From the NCBI GenBank assembly GCA_013215095.1, contig JABSPM010000011.1, positions 3,613 through 67,612 of the forward strand: a stretch of 64,000 bases of DNA, given 5' to 3'. How positions within the stretch are numbered: the first letter of the stretch is position 1; every line of letters starts with the position of its first letter. This stretch comes from Flavobacteriaceae bacterium (GTDB lineage Bacteria; Bacteroidota; Bacteroidia; Flavobacteriales; Flavobacteriaceae). A program made the translations under genes and the position numbers. The notes below the pieces were generated by a model. It did not search any database, had not been told where the DNA came from, and saw only the letters and a list, made by a program, of their open reading frames with translations. This document shows, piece after piece, positions 17,159 to 27,458 of the stretch.

Positions 17159-18655
17159 ATGAAAACATCTACTAAGCAGGGAGATTATTTTGTTAATCTC
17201 CCTAGCTTACTGTATTCAGATTTGAAAGCAGTATGCAAGAAAGACGATAGTATCAGTTTGGAATTATCAGCCTTGTTGGTTCATCTCATTTTAACCAATA
17301 AATATGCTGATAAAAATTTTCAAGGCGGTAAAGAATGGGTTAATTTATGTGCTAAAATTCTAAGAGATAATTACAACACCAAAGAGTATAAAAGCAGTGA
17401 ACATTTAAAATTTTTGGTTGAGAATGCTATTTTAGAAATGCAATGCCACTATCACGACCCCAGTGGAAAAAACAGCCGTAGCAGAGCTTATAGAATCCAT
17501 CAGAAATATTTTGACATCAAAGAGAAAGGGAAAACACTATTTGATAGAGCGTTTGCTATTATTCCAGTCACAGAATCAGGGATTAAAAAGAAATGTTTAA
17601 AACGTATTCAACAAAGAAAACAAAAAGCCAACCGAAAAGTTAGTCATTTAACAAAATGGCTTACCAGTGATAAATTCAAATTTGATAAAGCAACAGCAAT
17701 TAAATTTGTTGAATCTAAATATGTAAAACAAGAAGGAAAAAAAGATAAAAGGCTGTTCCATATCAAGAACTTTGAAGCAGCATTACAAATCTATTCAATG
17801 GAGGGTCGAGATAACAGATTACATTCTTGTTTTACTGCTTTATCATCAGACTTAAAACAATTTATAACATTTGATGGCAAACCATTAAAAGAAGCAGATA
17901 TAAAGAGTTCTCAACCATTTATTTTAACCATAGTTTTAGACCTTATTATTAAAGAGTACCATAAACAAATCAATAAGAAAGGTTATATAACAGTAACACA
18001 TTTTACTAAAAGAATTACTAAGCTATTGTATAAATATTTAAATACTACAATAGATAATGTTATAGATATTTACAATATGTGTTATTATATTACTTCTAAT
18101 GTGTTAATTAATATTCAAACCACTGATATTAAATGTATTGAGAAATTCATTTTTTCAATTAGAAGTGGAGATATTTATGAGCAAGTTGGTAAAGAATTGT
18201 TTCAGTCTGGAGCTATTTGGCTTGAAGATGGCATCTACTATACCAAGCTGTTAAAAAAAGATTCTAAAGAGCAAACTATAGAACCTTTTGAAACATTACG
18301 CAAATGTGCAAAAACCATTACTTTAAATGCTATTTATTGCAGTCCTAAAACCAAGGCTGTAAGAGCAGTTAATGAATTTAGAAAACTATTTCCCATTGTT
18401 ACCAAATGGTTAGATGCTTTGAAGAAGCATAATTATTCTGATTTGGCAGTTCTAATGCAACAAATGGAAGCAAAAGCCGTATTGCTTCATTGCTCAAAGA
18501 AGATAGCAGAGAAGCACCCTAAACTACCTCTAATCAGCCGACACGATAGCCTTTCTACAACCATTGATAATTTTGATGTTTTGCACTCCGAATATCAGGT
18601 GTTATTGACTGATTATTTTGGGGTAAATGTAGAGGTCGGGAAAGAGGATTGGTAA
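17159..18655 (+). CDS. putative family A polymerase-like protein of the element
   Basis: 498 aa, not confidently assigned. LKEADIKSSQPF (Asp247) resembles motif A of family A polymerases (D-x-S-x-x-P), LRKCAKTITLNAIYC resembles motif B (R-x3-K...Y), QQMEAKAVLL resembles the helix before motif C, and SRHDSL resembles motif C (HDE with Ser for Glu). The N-terminal 200 residues are basic with a possible helix-turn-helix. These marks suggest a divergent polymerase or replication protein, possibly inactive since the motif C acid is replaced. It lies directly after the HTH gene and is the last plus-strand gene before the restriction operon. Confidence 0.5.
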   Translation: MKTSTKQGDYFVNLPSLLYSDLKAVCKKDDSISLELSALLVHLILTNKYADKNFQGGKEWVNLCAKILRDNYNTKEYKSSEHLKFLVENAILEMQCHYHDPSGKNSRSRAYRIHQKYFDIKEKGKTLFDRAFAIIPVTESGIKKKCLKRIQQRKQKANRKVSHLTKWLTSDKFKFDKATAIKFVESKYVKQEGKKDKRLFHIKNFEAALQIYSMEGRDNRLHSCFTALSSDLKQFITFDGKPLKEADIKSSQPFILTIVLDLIIKEYHKQINKKGYITVTHFTKRITKLLYKYLNTTIDNVIDIYNMCYYITSNVLINIQTTDIKCIEKFIFSIRSGDIYEQVGKELFQSGAIWLEDGIYYTKLLKKDSKEQTIEPFETLRKCAKTITLNAIYCSPKTKAVRAVNEFRKLFPIVTKWLDALKKHNYSDLAVLMQQMEAKAVLLHCSKKIAEKHPKLPLISRHDSLSTTIDNFDVLHSEYQVLLTDYFGVNVEVGKEDW

Positions 18656-18767
18656 CTGTTTTTGATGCTCTTACAGCTCCTCTAAGAGACTTTCTATTAT
18701 CAGGCTAAGAAGTAGCTAGAAGTTAAAAATAAAAAGCTCAGAGGAGTTGTTTCAAAAAAATGAAAAT

Positions 18768-19190
18768 CTACTGGTCATTTGCATTCAATGGAGGAACTTC
18801 TCCAAATTCTTGAAAGTACGAATTTAATATCTCAGACTCCCTTTCTTTAGGGTTGTTATGTTGACTTAGCTCAATATATAAGCTGTGGTAAGGGTAGTTA
18901 TCTGATATTCTTGAATTTCGATTGTATCTCCTGCCACCACTATGATTGGTTGATTTATATTTTGTAGGATGGATAACTTTTTGAAGCGTGATTATCCTGT
19001 TGACAAAACTATCTGCTTTACCAATGTATAGGATTCCGTTTATGTCAGTTTTAAGTAACCTGTTTATTGGTTTTCTTTGTTCATTCTTTTTACTAAACAA
19101 TTTATAGACACCTCCACTATTTCCGAAATCATCATCAATAAGATTCCAAAGATTAGGGGATGAAAGTTGATAAATTTTGCTCAAACTCAT
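18768..19190 (-). CDS. GIY-YIG-like nuclease-fold protein
   Basis: 140 aa. GGVYKLF...NGILYIGKADSFVNRI matches the two short strands of the GIY-YIG fold, and a Glu in KERESEIL may supply the metal ligand. Such domains cut DNA in homing enzymes and in some restriction enzymes. It is the last gene of the type I restriction operon; the start overlaps the stop of the next upstream gene by one base. Whether it restricts DNA or is a bystander is unknown. Confidence 0.65.
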   Translation of the reverse strand: MSLSKIYQLSSPNLWNLIDDDFGNSGGVYKLFSKKNEQRKPINRLLKTDINGILYIGKADSFVNRIITLQKVIHPTKYKSTNHSGGRRYNRNSRISDNYPYHSLYIELSQHNNPKERESEILNSYFQEFGEVPPLNANDQ

Positions 19191-20020
19191 TATTCTTGTT
19201 GTCTGTAGATTTCATCTAATGTTTTCCCCTCTTTATTTTTCCAAACTAACCAACCATTATTACTGCTACCAATACAGAAATCAGCAGCGGTACTTGGGCT
19301 TTTAAAGGTGTAATCTTGGGTTAAGACTAACTTATTATCAACAGTTTTGGCAGTTTGCTCGATTATTTTTTCTCGTTTAGTTTTCCAACCAAATGAAGGA
19401 ACAGTATCTTTTGAAATAATACTATCTTTTAAAATGGTAAAACCACTGCCATCATAGTACCCTATCGCTTCTGAGCTTCTGTAGTTTGTATAAAAAAGCT
19501 TGTTCGATTTCTTGATGTTTACAGAATCTTTGAAGATGGGTAAATTGATAAAATCTGTCACGTATATAACATCTCTAAAAAAGCCTTCTACACTATCTTT
19601 AATATGTCGTTGCACATTTGGTTTTTTAGGCTTTTGTTTGTTCTCTGATAAATCAAAACGATTGATTTTTAAGCCTTTTTCTATTGCCAAATATTCCAAG
19701 TAAAGCACCTCGGTTTTGTTTATAGAATTAGCCTGAGAAATGAAGACAACGGCTGTTTCCCAAAAATCTTTCTTTTGGTTATGCTCATAAACTCTATCAA
19801 TAAAATTATCTGTTTCACCAATGTAAGCTTTTGGTTTTATAGAACTACTTTCTTCAAAAAGTATATACAGACAAGAGGTTTTTAATTCATCTAGTTTTTT
19901 TGCTTTCGTTAAATCAGCTCTTGGAATAACAAAAGTCATAATGTTGCGATTGCTAATTTGAATACTTCTAATTCCGTTAGGAGTGCCTTCTATTAGATGT
20001 GTTGTGATTACTTCTCCCAT
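19190..20020 (-). CDS. GIY-YIG protein with C-terminal DUF4357
   Basis: 276 aa. The N-terminal GIY-YIG domain (SCLYILFEES...AYIGETDNFIDRVYEHN, about 45-85) is followed by a linker and a DUF4357-like C-terminus (AIGYYDGSGFTILKDSII...SPSTAADFCIGSSNNGWLVW). This architecture is often encoded with type I restriction-modification systems; its exact role is not established. The gene overlaps its neighbours by one base on each side, inside the hsd operon. Confidence 0.8.
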   Translation of the reverse strand: MGEVITTHLIEGTPNGIRSIQISNRNIMTFVIPRADLTKAKKLDELKTSCLYILFEESSSIKPKAYIGETDNFIDRVYEHNQKKDFWETAVVFISQANSINKTEVLYLEYLAIEKGLKINRFDLSENKQKPKKPNVQRHIKDSVEGFFRDVIYVTDFINLPIFKDSVNIKKSNKLFYTNYRSSEAIGYYDGSGFTILKDSIISKDTVPSFGWKTKREKIIEQTAKTVDNKLVLTQDYTFKSPSTAADFCIGSSNNGWLVWKNKEGKTLDEIYRQQE

Positions 20021-20541
20021 TACTTACGTTTTGGTGTTGTTAATTTTGCAATAGCTCCTTTACCAATAATCTTTAAAAAGAACTTCTGCCGTATTCTATT
20101 TTCATAGACAATCTCTATTTCGTATTCAACCTCACTAATAGGTTTCTCTGAATTATTTATGGTAAAAATCCATCTTCTTGTAGTGTCGGTAATTATATTT
20201 TCATTAAATATTGGTTCAAGTTCATAAGGTAGATGTTTATTTCGTTCATCAAGGATTAAATCCCCTTTGATAATCTTGAAATCTAACAAATTACACCATT
20301 CTCCTTTATTATTAATATCAAAATTAATCTTATTCTCATCCGCTCTTTGTTGAACTCCATTTAACCATAAATGAGGTTGATATTTTAACTCTAAATCTCT
20401 TTCTAAAACCTTTGCAATCTTCGATAAGTCAGATATGGTTTTACTTTTTTTGCTGTCCTTGTAAAAAAGGTAGATAAGTGAAAAAAATGTTGCTAATGCA
20501 CCAACTGAGGCACATATATGAAACATATCTTGTAACTGCAT
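20020..20541 (-). CDS. membrane-anchored protein of the restriction operon
   Basis: 173 aa, unrecognised. A single N-terminal transmembrane helix (about 8-27, ICASVGALATFFSLIYLF) is followed by a basic coiled segment and a beta-rich soluble domain. It lies 6 bases after hsdR and overlaps the GIY-YIG gene, so it is co-transcribed with the restriction system. A membrane partner in a type I operon is not usual. Confidence 0.65.
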   Translation of the reverse strand: MQLQDMFHICASVGALATFFSLIYLFYKDSKKSKTISDLSKIAKVLERDLELKYQPHLWLNGVQQRADENKINFDINNKGEWCNLLDFKIIKGDLILDERNKHLPYELEPIFNENIITDTTRRWIFTINNSEKPISEVEYEIEIVYENRIRQKFFLKIIGKGAIAKLTTPKRK

Positions 20542-20547
20542 AATATT

Positions 20548-23500
20548 TTAATTTTTTATCTTTAAATCTTTCTCAAAATCAAACAACAATTGCCCTAATC
20601 TGCTTTCGGTTTCTTTAATAAAAAAGTCTCCGAGTTGCTCTCTGTTTCTGCGTTTAAATTTTCTGTACACCTTGGCAAAATCTGAATTGATTTCATCTTG
20701 GTCAAATACATTGCCATCATCAAGAATTTTAGTAGCTACACGTTTCCCTAAATCATCTTTTAGTGCAAACTCAAAAAACAGCTCTATTTTTTCTTCAAAA
20801 CTTATAATCAGTTGTTCTATTTCGGCTTCTTCTTGATTACGTTTTTCAATTACTTTTAGAATATCAAACTTGTATTGTTTGCCTTCATTGCCATTAGGCT
20901 CTTTTACGCCACTAGTAACAGGATTACCTACTGGATAATCTTTAGGCTCAACAATTCCTATTCGGTTATCAAAGTAGATTTCTACATCGTCAATGATGTC
21001 ATTTGTTCTATTAATGTTGTTGTAAATATTGTTGAACCTTCTCCAAAATTTTAAGAATATCTTATCGCTGTATTTTGGATTATAAACGATTACAAATTCT
21101 ATAAGGTTAAGAATGTTAAAATACTTATTTACCTTATTCTTAAACAGTTTACTGGCTTTTGGGTTACCCTCTATAAAATATATAGCATCATCTTCAAACT
21201 CTGTGATTACCTCTAAAGTGCTATTACCTTCTAAATAAGATTTAAAGTTCTCGAAATGGTCTTCAAACAAATCACTTTGTCTTAACTCATTGTAATATAC
21301 TTCTAACAGTTTTTCGCTTTCTAGCGGATTAAAATCACTAACAACAACATTGCTAAAATGTTCAAATGCCTTTTGAATGTTCTTGATATTTACGTTCTTG
21401 TACGAGAAGTCGACAATCTTGCAGTCATTCTTATACTTAGTAGTTCGGTTAACTCTGGAAATTGTCTGAATAGCATTAATACCACTAATCTCCTTGTCTA
21501 AAAATAAGGTTTGTAGTTTAGGTTCGTCAAAACCTGTTTGTAGCTTATCTACAACAATGATTAGACCGTTTCTTTTATGCTTGAACTCTTGCAATACCTT
21601 TTTCTCTGTTAGACCTTTGTTTAAAGATTTTGGATTGGGATAGTTCTGTTCATCTGAATTACTATAAACGATAAAAATAGGTGCATCTTTAAAACGGCTA
21701 TTGTGATTACTTAATAGCACCTGCTCATCAAAGTACTTTTGAATATGTTCTTTGTACTTAATAGCTGAGGTTATAGAAGCAGTTCCTAACATTGCTTTTG
21801 CAGTTCCTCTTATCGTTGGAAAAACTGTAGTAAGTAATCTATCAACTATAAATTTCGAAATTGCTTGTATGCGTTCTTCATTCTCGTATATTTTTTTCTT
21901 ACGGATTCTATATTTTTTCCCATTTTCATCAATTCCTGTATCAGTTCCGTTAGGTATTTCTTCCTTATATAAAGCACCTTCAAAGCCTTCTAATTCATCA
22001 TCTGGTTTTTCAAAGTACATTTTAGAAGATACTGGCACAAGCCCTTTTAGAGGGTTCAAAATATACTTATCCTTAATTGCCTCTGCCATCGTATAACTAT
22101 CAAAAGGAATCCACATTTTCTCTCCTTCGGCATACTTATTAAATTCACCAAAACGAGCTAAAGTATGGTCACTAGGTGTGGCTGTAAAACCAATGATAAT
22201 ATTTTTCTTTTGCTGTGCTTTTAGATATACTTCACTTGTATCAAAGCTGTTTTGTAACTCATCAAACAAATAGGTCATCTCTTCGTGCTGAGTACCACTA
22301 TTAGAACGGTGTACCTCATCAATTAAAAAAGCAACACGCATAGAAGCTAAACGTACCAAAGCCCCTTCGTTATTATCTAAAATATCTTTTACAGATTTAA
22401 ACTTTTGCAGATTAACTACTACGATTCTAACATCGGATTCTAAGGCTTTCTTAAACTCTGATTTATCAGAAGCTTCAATGAACATTTTGTTATTGATGTT
22501 CATATTATACATCTTGGTATCGAGTTGGTCTCTTAATTGAAGTCTATCTACAACCAACATTATTTTATCATAAACAAACTCACCATCTCGTCTAAGGTCT
22601 TTGAGTTTTAAAGCTGTCCAACCTATGATGTTACTCTTACCAAATCCTGCTGCATATTGCAGTAATAAAGAATAGACGTGTTTGTTGTTTTGGTACTTTT
22701 TTCTGTTGGTAATGAGTTCTTTAATGATAGGCTCAGAAACTTTTTGTTCTTTTAGTTTCTTCTCAAATTGTTTAATGAAATAATCAACTTCGTTTTCGTG
22801 GGTTAAGAACTCATCTATCTTGCTGATAATCTTATCAACTCCAAACTTTTGTTTTGGTCTAGGTGCAATCAGCCTACCATCATTATGCTTGTATTCTTTC
22901 TTTTTAGATTTTTCATTAACGACCAATTCACGTTCTAAGAAGTTAAAGTAACGTATCTCATCTTCAATACTTTTTTTGCTGTATAAGGCTTTAAAAACCT
23001 CTTCAAACTTAGTTGTACGTGATACATTTTTATTGAGTAGTGGAACGCTTTTAAAGCTCTCTTGAAATACTTTCTTTTTATAGTTTTCAAAATCGTAGCT
23101 TCCATTGTTATACACCGTTTTTATTTCATCAAAGTAGTTACTGATATTACGGATAACGTAGGTGTTATTAATATCCGTTGTAGTGATATGTATAGCTTTT
23201 TCAAACAGCCAGAGCATATCTTTACGAATGGTTTGTGATAGGTCATTCTTACCTGCAATGTCTAAGTATTTGCATACTGCTTGTTGATAGTCCTTAACTA
23301 TCTTATTACGTCCGTTCTTTTGTGCATTCTGATTGTTGTAATTACTCTTCAATTCACTGTAACCAAAGTAAATACCATTGATAAAGAACGTAATATCTGG
23401 ACGAAACGAGAATAGGCGTTTATTGTCGTGCCTGTAAGTAAAAGGTAATTCCTGAATAACAGAAAAAATATTTTCATTGAAGAGCTTATCTTCTTCTAAA

Positions 23501-23832
23501 GGTGAACCACTAGGATAAAACAAATAGAACTCTTCTCCGTGAAACGTAATACCCTTGTTAAGCAATAAAGCAACGTTAGTAGCACTTTTAATACGTTGTT
23601 CTACCAAGGTCATAAACTCATCTAGTAACTGGGTTTCGTCTCCTATCTTTTTAAGTACTTTTTTATAACTCTTTTTGTTATGTGTCGTTTGACTAATGAA
23701 GTTCTTTAAGTCGTTAACAATAAAGTGCTTTGGTGAAACAGTGTTTGCTTTAACCTCTTGGTACTGCAAACCGTTTTTGTCTTCGCTTAAAAACTTAACT
23801 AAATATTTGTCTTGTAATTGTAATTCTATCAT
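20548..23832 (-). CDS. hsdR: type I restriction enzyme, R subunit
   Basis: 1094 aa. An N-terminal PD-(D/E)xK nuclease region (FRPDITFFINGIYFGYSELK) is followed by SF2 helicase motifs: GFGKSN (motif I, near residue 395), LIDEVHRSNSG (DEAD-like motif II, near 505), GFTATP (motif III, near 550) and QTISRVNRTT (motif VI, near 790). It translocates DNA and cuts unmodified DNA when bound to HsdMS. It overlaps the hsdS stop by one base. Confidence 0.95.
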   Translation of the reverse strand: MIELQLQDKYLVKFLSEDKNGLQYQEVKANTVSPKHFIVNDLKNFISQTTHNKKSYKKVLKKIGDETQLLDEFMTLVEQRIKSATNVALLLNKGITFHGEEFYLFYPSGSPLEEDKLFNENIFSVIQELPFTYRHDNKRLFSFRPDITFFINGIYFGYSELKSNYNNQNAQKNGRNKIVKDYQQAVCKYLDIAGKNDLSQTIRKDMLWLFEKAIHITTTDINNTYVIRNISNYFDEIKTVYNNGSYDFENYKKKVFQESFKSVPLLNKNVSRTTKFEEVFKALYSKKSIEDEIRYFNFLERELVVNEKSKKKEYKHNDGRLIAPRPKQKFGVDKIISKIDEFLTHENEVDYFIKQFEKKLKEQKVSEPIIKELITNRKKYQNNKHVYSLLLQYAAGFGKSNIIGWTALKLKDLRRDGEFVYDKIMLVVDRLQLRDQLDTKMYNMNINNKMFIEASDKSEFKKALESDVRIVVVNLQKFKSVKDILDNNEGALVRLASMRVAFLIDEVHRSNSGTQHEEMTYLFDELQNSFDTSEVYLKAQQKKNIIIGFTATPSDHTLARFGEFNKYAEGEKMWIPFDSYTMAEAIKDKYILNPLKGLVPVSSKMYFEKPDDELEGFEGALYKEEIPNGTDTGIDENGKKYRIRKKKIYENEERIQAISKFIVDRLLTTVFPTIRGTAKAMLGTASITSAIKYKEHIQKYFDEQVLLSNHNSRFKDAPIFIVYSNSDEQNYPNPKSLNKGLTEKKVLQEFKHKRNGLIIVVDKLQTGFDEPKLQTLFLDKEISGINAIQTISRVNRTTKYKNDCKIVDFSYKNVNIKNIQKAFEHFSNVVVSDFNPLESEKLLEVYYNELRQSDLFEDHFENFKSYLEGNSTLEVITEFEDDAIYFIEGNPKASKLFKNKVNKYFNILNLIEFVIVYNPKYSDKIFLKFWRRFNNIYNNINRTNDIIDDVEIYFDNRIGIVEPKDYPVGNPVTSGVKEPNGNEGKQYKFDILKVIEKRNQEEAEIEQLIISFEEKIELFFEFALKDDLGKRVATKILDDGNVFDQDEINSDFAKVYRKFKRRNREQLGDFFIKETESRLGQLLFDFEKDLKIKN

Positions 23833-25151
23833 TAGGCAGTGACTTTTATTTTTCCTGTTACTACATCGTTAATTAAGGTCTTACGTAACTCTTTTAAGGT
23901 TATGATTTGGTCTTTGATAGTATCAATGATGGTGTCAATTGTTTGCGTTTTGGTATCTAAATAATCAGCTATTTGCTGTTGTTCTTCCCTAGAAAAAAAA
24001 CAAACCTTCAAATGCCTCACGTTTCCTTGATTTATTCCTTCTTGTGCACCGCCAGTCATTAAAGCTCTTATACTTTCTCTTTTAGACATCAAGTAATAAT
24101 AATAGTAACGATTGTATATATTCTTCTCACTAGAAGTCATTGAAACAATAGATTGATTAATAGTTGTGTCAAAGTTTAAAAAACCTACATTAGAACAAGT
24201 CGCACCAGTTAATGCGATTAATACAGAACCTTTAGAAGCTAATTTAGTAGAGCTTCGATTCAGAGCCTCTTCTGATATATAGTGTTTTACGATTTCTTTA
24301 TTTACATTGTTGTTTTGAATTGCACCAGATGGAATCCAAGGAATTGCACCTGTCCAAAACGAGCTATTTTTTGTTGAAGGTGTACCTCCTGACAAAGTCT
24401 TGAATAAATCTTTAATTCGTTTTACTTCCCAATGCTCAGGAATTTGACCAATCCATTCAATACCACTATCTTTTAGTTTTACGTTTTTATCTAAACCCTT
24501 GGTTACAGTTTCATTAATCAAGCTTTTTCTTAGGTTTTGGTAATGTTCTATTTTTTGTTCTAATAGGTCTATTTTCTTATCAATAGCTGTTGTTTTTTTC
24601 TCTAAGTAATCTGCTATTTGTTTTTGCTCTTGGATTGGTGGTAGTGGAATTGAGAATTGTCTAGTTTCTCCCATACTTAGACCTTCTCTTGAACTTCCAG
24701 ATTGAATTAAATTTATATAATCTTTAATTAGGTTAGACTTAATATACAATGATATGAATGGGACTAACTCTTTACTAGCTCTTAAATAAAGAATATGCTG
24801 ATTAATATTAGCTTCTTCAAGACTATCAGGTACAATACAACTTCTTCCAATAGATGCACCAGTAATATTTATCAATATATCTAAAGGTTTGATTTGTGAA
24901 TTTTGCATCTTTTGATGAGTTTCACTATCTATATATGAAACATTATCTAATTTCAAACCATTATCATAAACATTCTGACTTCTTAAAAAAGTAATTCCAG
25001 TAGTTTTATAGGATTCACTACCGCCTTTTGGCGTAACACCACTACCCATTTTTTTAGCGACATCTTTAACTCTTTTTACTTTCCAATGTTCTGGAACTTT
25101 ACCTAGCCAATGAACCTCTGAATCTTTGTATTTTGAATACTGCTTTATCAT
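23832..25151 (-). CDS. hsdS: type I restriction-modification, S subunit
   Basis: 439 aa. Two target-recognition domains, each introduced by a similar segment (HWLGKVPEHWKVKRVKD near 14-30 and WIGQIPEHWEVKRIKD near 232-248) and each ended by a helical spacer (EQKQIADYLEKKTTAIDKKI and EQQQIADYLDTKTQTIDTII). It sets the bipartite DNA specificity. It overlaps hsdM by 4 bases. Specificity cannot be read from sequence. Confidence 0.95.
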   Translation of the reverse strand: MIKQYSKYKDSEVHWLGKVPEHWKVKRVKDVAKKMGSGVTPKGGSESYKTTGITFLRSQNVYDNGLKLDNVSYIDSETHQKMQNSQIKPLDILINITGASIGRSCIVPDSLEEANINQHILYLRASKELVPFISLYIKSNLIKDYINLIQSGSSREGLSMGETRQFSIPLPPIQEQKQIADYLEKKTTAIDKKIDLLEQKIEHYQNLRKSLINETVTKGLDKNVKLKDSGIEWIGQIPEHWEVKRIKDLFKTLSGGTPSTKNSSFWTGAIPWIPSGAIQNNNVNKEIVKHYISEEALNRSSTKLASKGSVLIALTGATCSNVGFLNFDTTINQSIVSMTSSEKNIYNRYYYYYLMSKRESIRALMTGGAQEGINQGNVRHLKVCFFSREEQQQIADYLDTKTQTIDTIIDTIKDQIITLKELRKTLINDVVTGKIKVTA

Positions 25152-27241
25152 AAGCTTAATTGGTTTTCAAGGTCTTTTAAGGCAGTTTCTAACTGGTCTA
25201 GGTCTTCTAAGATATTTGTTACAGGACGTAATTGTTCAGGTTGGTAAAACACCTTGTTAAAGTTTATTTCAACACCTGTAAGCCTATCTAGGTATTCAAA
25301 AGGTCTTGTGATATACGTAGCCATAAAATCAACTATATTCTGTTCGTTCTTAACTTCATTAGGGCTGTATGGTATTATCTCATAGTCTTTCTCAGTATCA
25401 GGTGTTAATTCGCAAGTAATGTTAATACTTGCATCTTTGGTTTTAGTTGCTTTTTTAAAACTTGCTTTCATCACAATTTTACCACAACCTAATGCCGTTT
25501 GTTTGCCGTTTTCTTCTTTTATTAATGTTTCTTTTTCACTATCATACCAATAGATAGGATTTTCAGTAAACACCTTTAAATCTTCTTCTTTATAATCAAG
25601 GTTGTTAATCATTGGTTTTATAGCCTCATCAAAGTAAGCTCTGAGATTAACGTACTTTGATTTGTCAAATTCTGTGATTACAAAATCTGTTATCGTTGTT
25701 GTATCATTTTCAGCAGTTTGTTCAATCTTTAAAGGCTTTAGCTTTATGGATTTAGCAGGAACTTTTTCACCTTGTCTATTTTTAATCAAAGGCATCTCTA
25801 TAGCTTTACCATCTTCATCGACATTGGTTAATTGTATAAACTGCTTGTTATAATAAAAGTACCATTTCTCAAAGACCTTAGAAATATCTGTATTCTCAAA
25901 GTTGGTTAACTCGTCAACAATACGTTTTCTGTCTTCTTCTATAATTTCTCTACGCTTTTTACCTTTACTCTTTTTAAGCATTGTAAACAGACCAGAAGCA
26001 TCAATTAAGATAACCTTATTTTTACGTTCAGCAGATTTATTTTTATTAATCACCCATAAATAGGTGTGAATATTGGTGTTGAAAAATTCATCTTTAGGTA
26101 ACTGTATTAAAGCCTCAACCCAATCCTGATTAAATAAGTAGTTTCTTATGCTGTCTTCACCACTTCCTGCATCGCCACTAAAAATAGAAGCTCCGTTATG
26201 TACCACAACTGCTAAACCATTATCATCATCTAACTGAGATACGATATGTTGTGCAAATAGCATTTGACCATCACTAATAGAAGGTAGAGCTTTAAAACGG
26301 TTAGTTTGGTCATTGAGAATATCTTTTTTATAACCATCCCAAGGAATACCATAAGGCGGATTAGCCACAATAACATCAAAGCGTTTATCAGAGAACTTTA
26401 AGCCTGTTAATGAGTTACCATACTTTATATGAGAATCTTTACGGAATCGAGATTCGATTTTTGCCAAGGCATAAAGGGTATCATTCCAGTCTTCACCATA
26501 AGTAGCCGTTAGTCTGTTAGGATAAATATTATTGATACGCTCTTCTGTACCAAAGAGCATATTTCCACCACCACAGGTAGGGTCATATATGGTTAAAAAC
26601 CTGTTATTATCATCAATTTTGGAAGTAATAATTTCAGCAATCAAAGCAATTATATCATCAGGTGTATATTGCTCTCCTGCTGTTTCTGCTGATATATCAG
26701 CCCATTTGCGTTTTATGTGTTCTTCTAAGGTGGTAATTTCTGAATTATTAAAAGGCTCTAAGTCAATTTCACTCCAAGCTTTTGCGAAAGCAAAAAGAAT
26801 TTTTTTCTTTTTCAATTGTCCTACAATCCCTGATACATTTAAGAACTTCTCATCTTCATTACCTGCATTCACACCAAGTAGTCCTTTTGTTTCAGCATCA
26901 TAAGCCTCTAAGTAAGCATCAAAATCTAGCTTGAATGTACTATCATTTTTACAGATGCTTTTAAGCGTTTTATTGTGCTTAATGACATATTCATTATACC
27001 CTAAGTTTAGGTCTTCAAACTCTTCTAAGTAGTCTTCTAACTCTTTTTTTGAAAATTCAGAAACAGAAGCAACACCATAGTCTTTTAATAATATTTTAGA
27101 TTCTCTCAGTAGTCTACTTTCAACCATAAGCAGACCAAAGAAGGGCATCATAAACTTTGGGAAATCAGATTGTTTTATTCCTGCTCCAATTAATAGGTCG
27201 GCTGTTTTCCAAACATCAGATTCGTACTGTAGTACATTCAT
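25148..27241 (-). CDS. hsdM: type I restriction-modification, M subunit
   Basis: 697 aa, longer than classical HsdM. N6-adenine methyltransferase motifs are DPTCGGGNMLFG (motif I, near 218-229) and VANPPYGIPWD (motif IV NPPY, near 293-300). The N-terminal helical domain and a C-terminal extension with LTGVEINFNKVFY are present. It modifies host DNA at the HsdS target. It is the first enzyme gene of the operon, one base after the XRE regulator. Confidence 0.95.
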   Translation of the reverse strand: MNVLQYESDVWKTADLLIGAGIKQSDFPKFMMPFFGLLMVESRLLRESKILLKDYGVASVSEFSKKELEDYLEEFEDLNLGYNEYVIKHNKTLKSICKNDSTFKLDFDAYLEAYDAETKGLLGVNAGNEDEKFLNVSGIVGQLKKKKILFAFAKAWSEIDLEPFNNSEITTLEEHIKRKWADISAETAGEQYTPDDIIALIAEIITSKIDDNNRFLTIYDPTCGGGNMLFGTEERINNIYPNRLTATYGEDWNDTLYALAKIESRFRKDSHIKYGNSLTGLKFSDKRFDVIVANPPYGIPWDGYKKDILNDQTNRFKALPSISDGQMLFAQHIVSQLDDDNGLAVVVHNGASIFSGDAGSGEDSIRNYLFNQDWVEALIQLPKDEFFNTNIHTYLWVINKNKSAERKNKVILIDASGLFTMLKKSKGKKRREIIEEDRKRIVDELTNFENTDISKVFEKWYFYYNKQFIQLTNVDEDGKAIEMPLIKNRQGEKVPAKSIKLKPLKIEQTAENDTTTITDFVITEFDKSKYVNLRAYFDEAIKPMINNLDYKEEDLKVFTENPIYWYDSEKETLIKEENGKQTALGCGKIVMKASFKKATKTKDASINITCELTPDTEKDYEIIPYSPNEVKNEQNIVDFMATYITRPFEYLDRLTGVEINFNKVFYQPEQLRPVTNILEDLDQLETALKDLENQLSL

Positions 27242-27242
27242 T

Positions 27243-27458
27243 CTATTGTAAATCTTTTTTATCTAATAATAGTTCTTTCACTTCAACTCCAAGTATATCA
27301 GCAATCTTATATAGGTCTTCCAAACTCGGTTGCCTTCTATTCGCAACGTATGAGTTGACCATATTATAGCTTTTTCCAAGCTGTTCAGATAACCAAACTT
27401 GTTTTATACCTTTCCTATCCAGAACTTCTTTTATTCTGTTAAATTTTATATCAGACAT
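27243..27458 (-). CDS. XRE-family HTH regulator, controller of the hsd operon
   Basis: 71 aa. A complete Cro/CI HTH is visible (RIKEVLDRKGIKQVWLSEQLG and RQPSLEDLYKIADIL, residues 5-60). It is one base upstream of hsdM, the usual place of a controller protein that delays restriction on entry into a new host. Confidence 0.9.
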   Translation of the reverse strand: MSDIKFNRIKEVLDRKGIKQVWLSEQLGKSYNMVNSYVANRRQPSLEDLYKIADILGVEVKELLLDKKDLQ

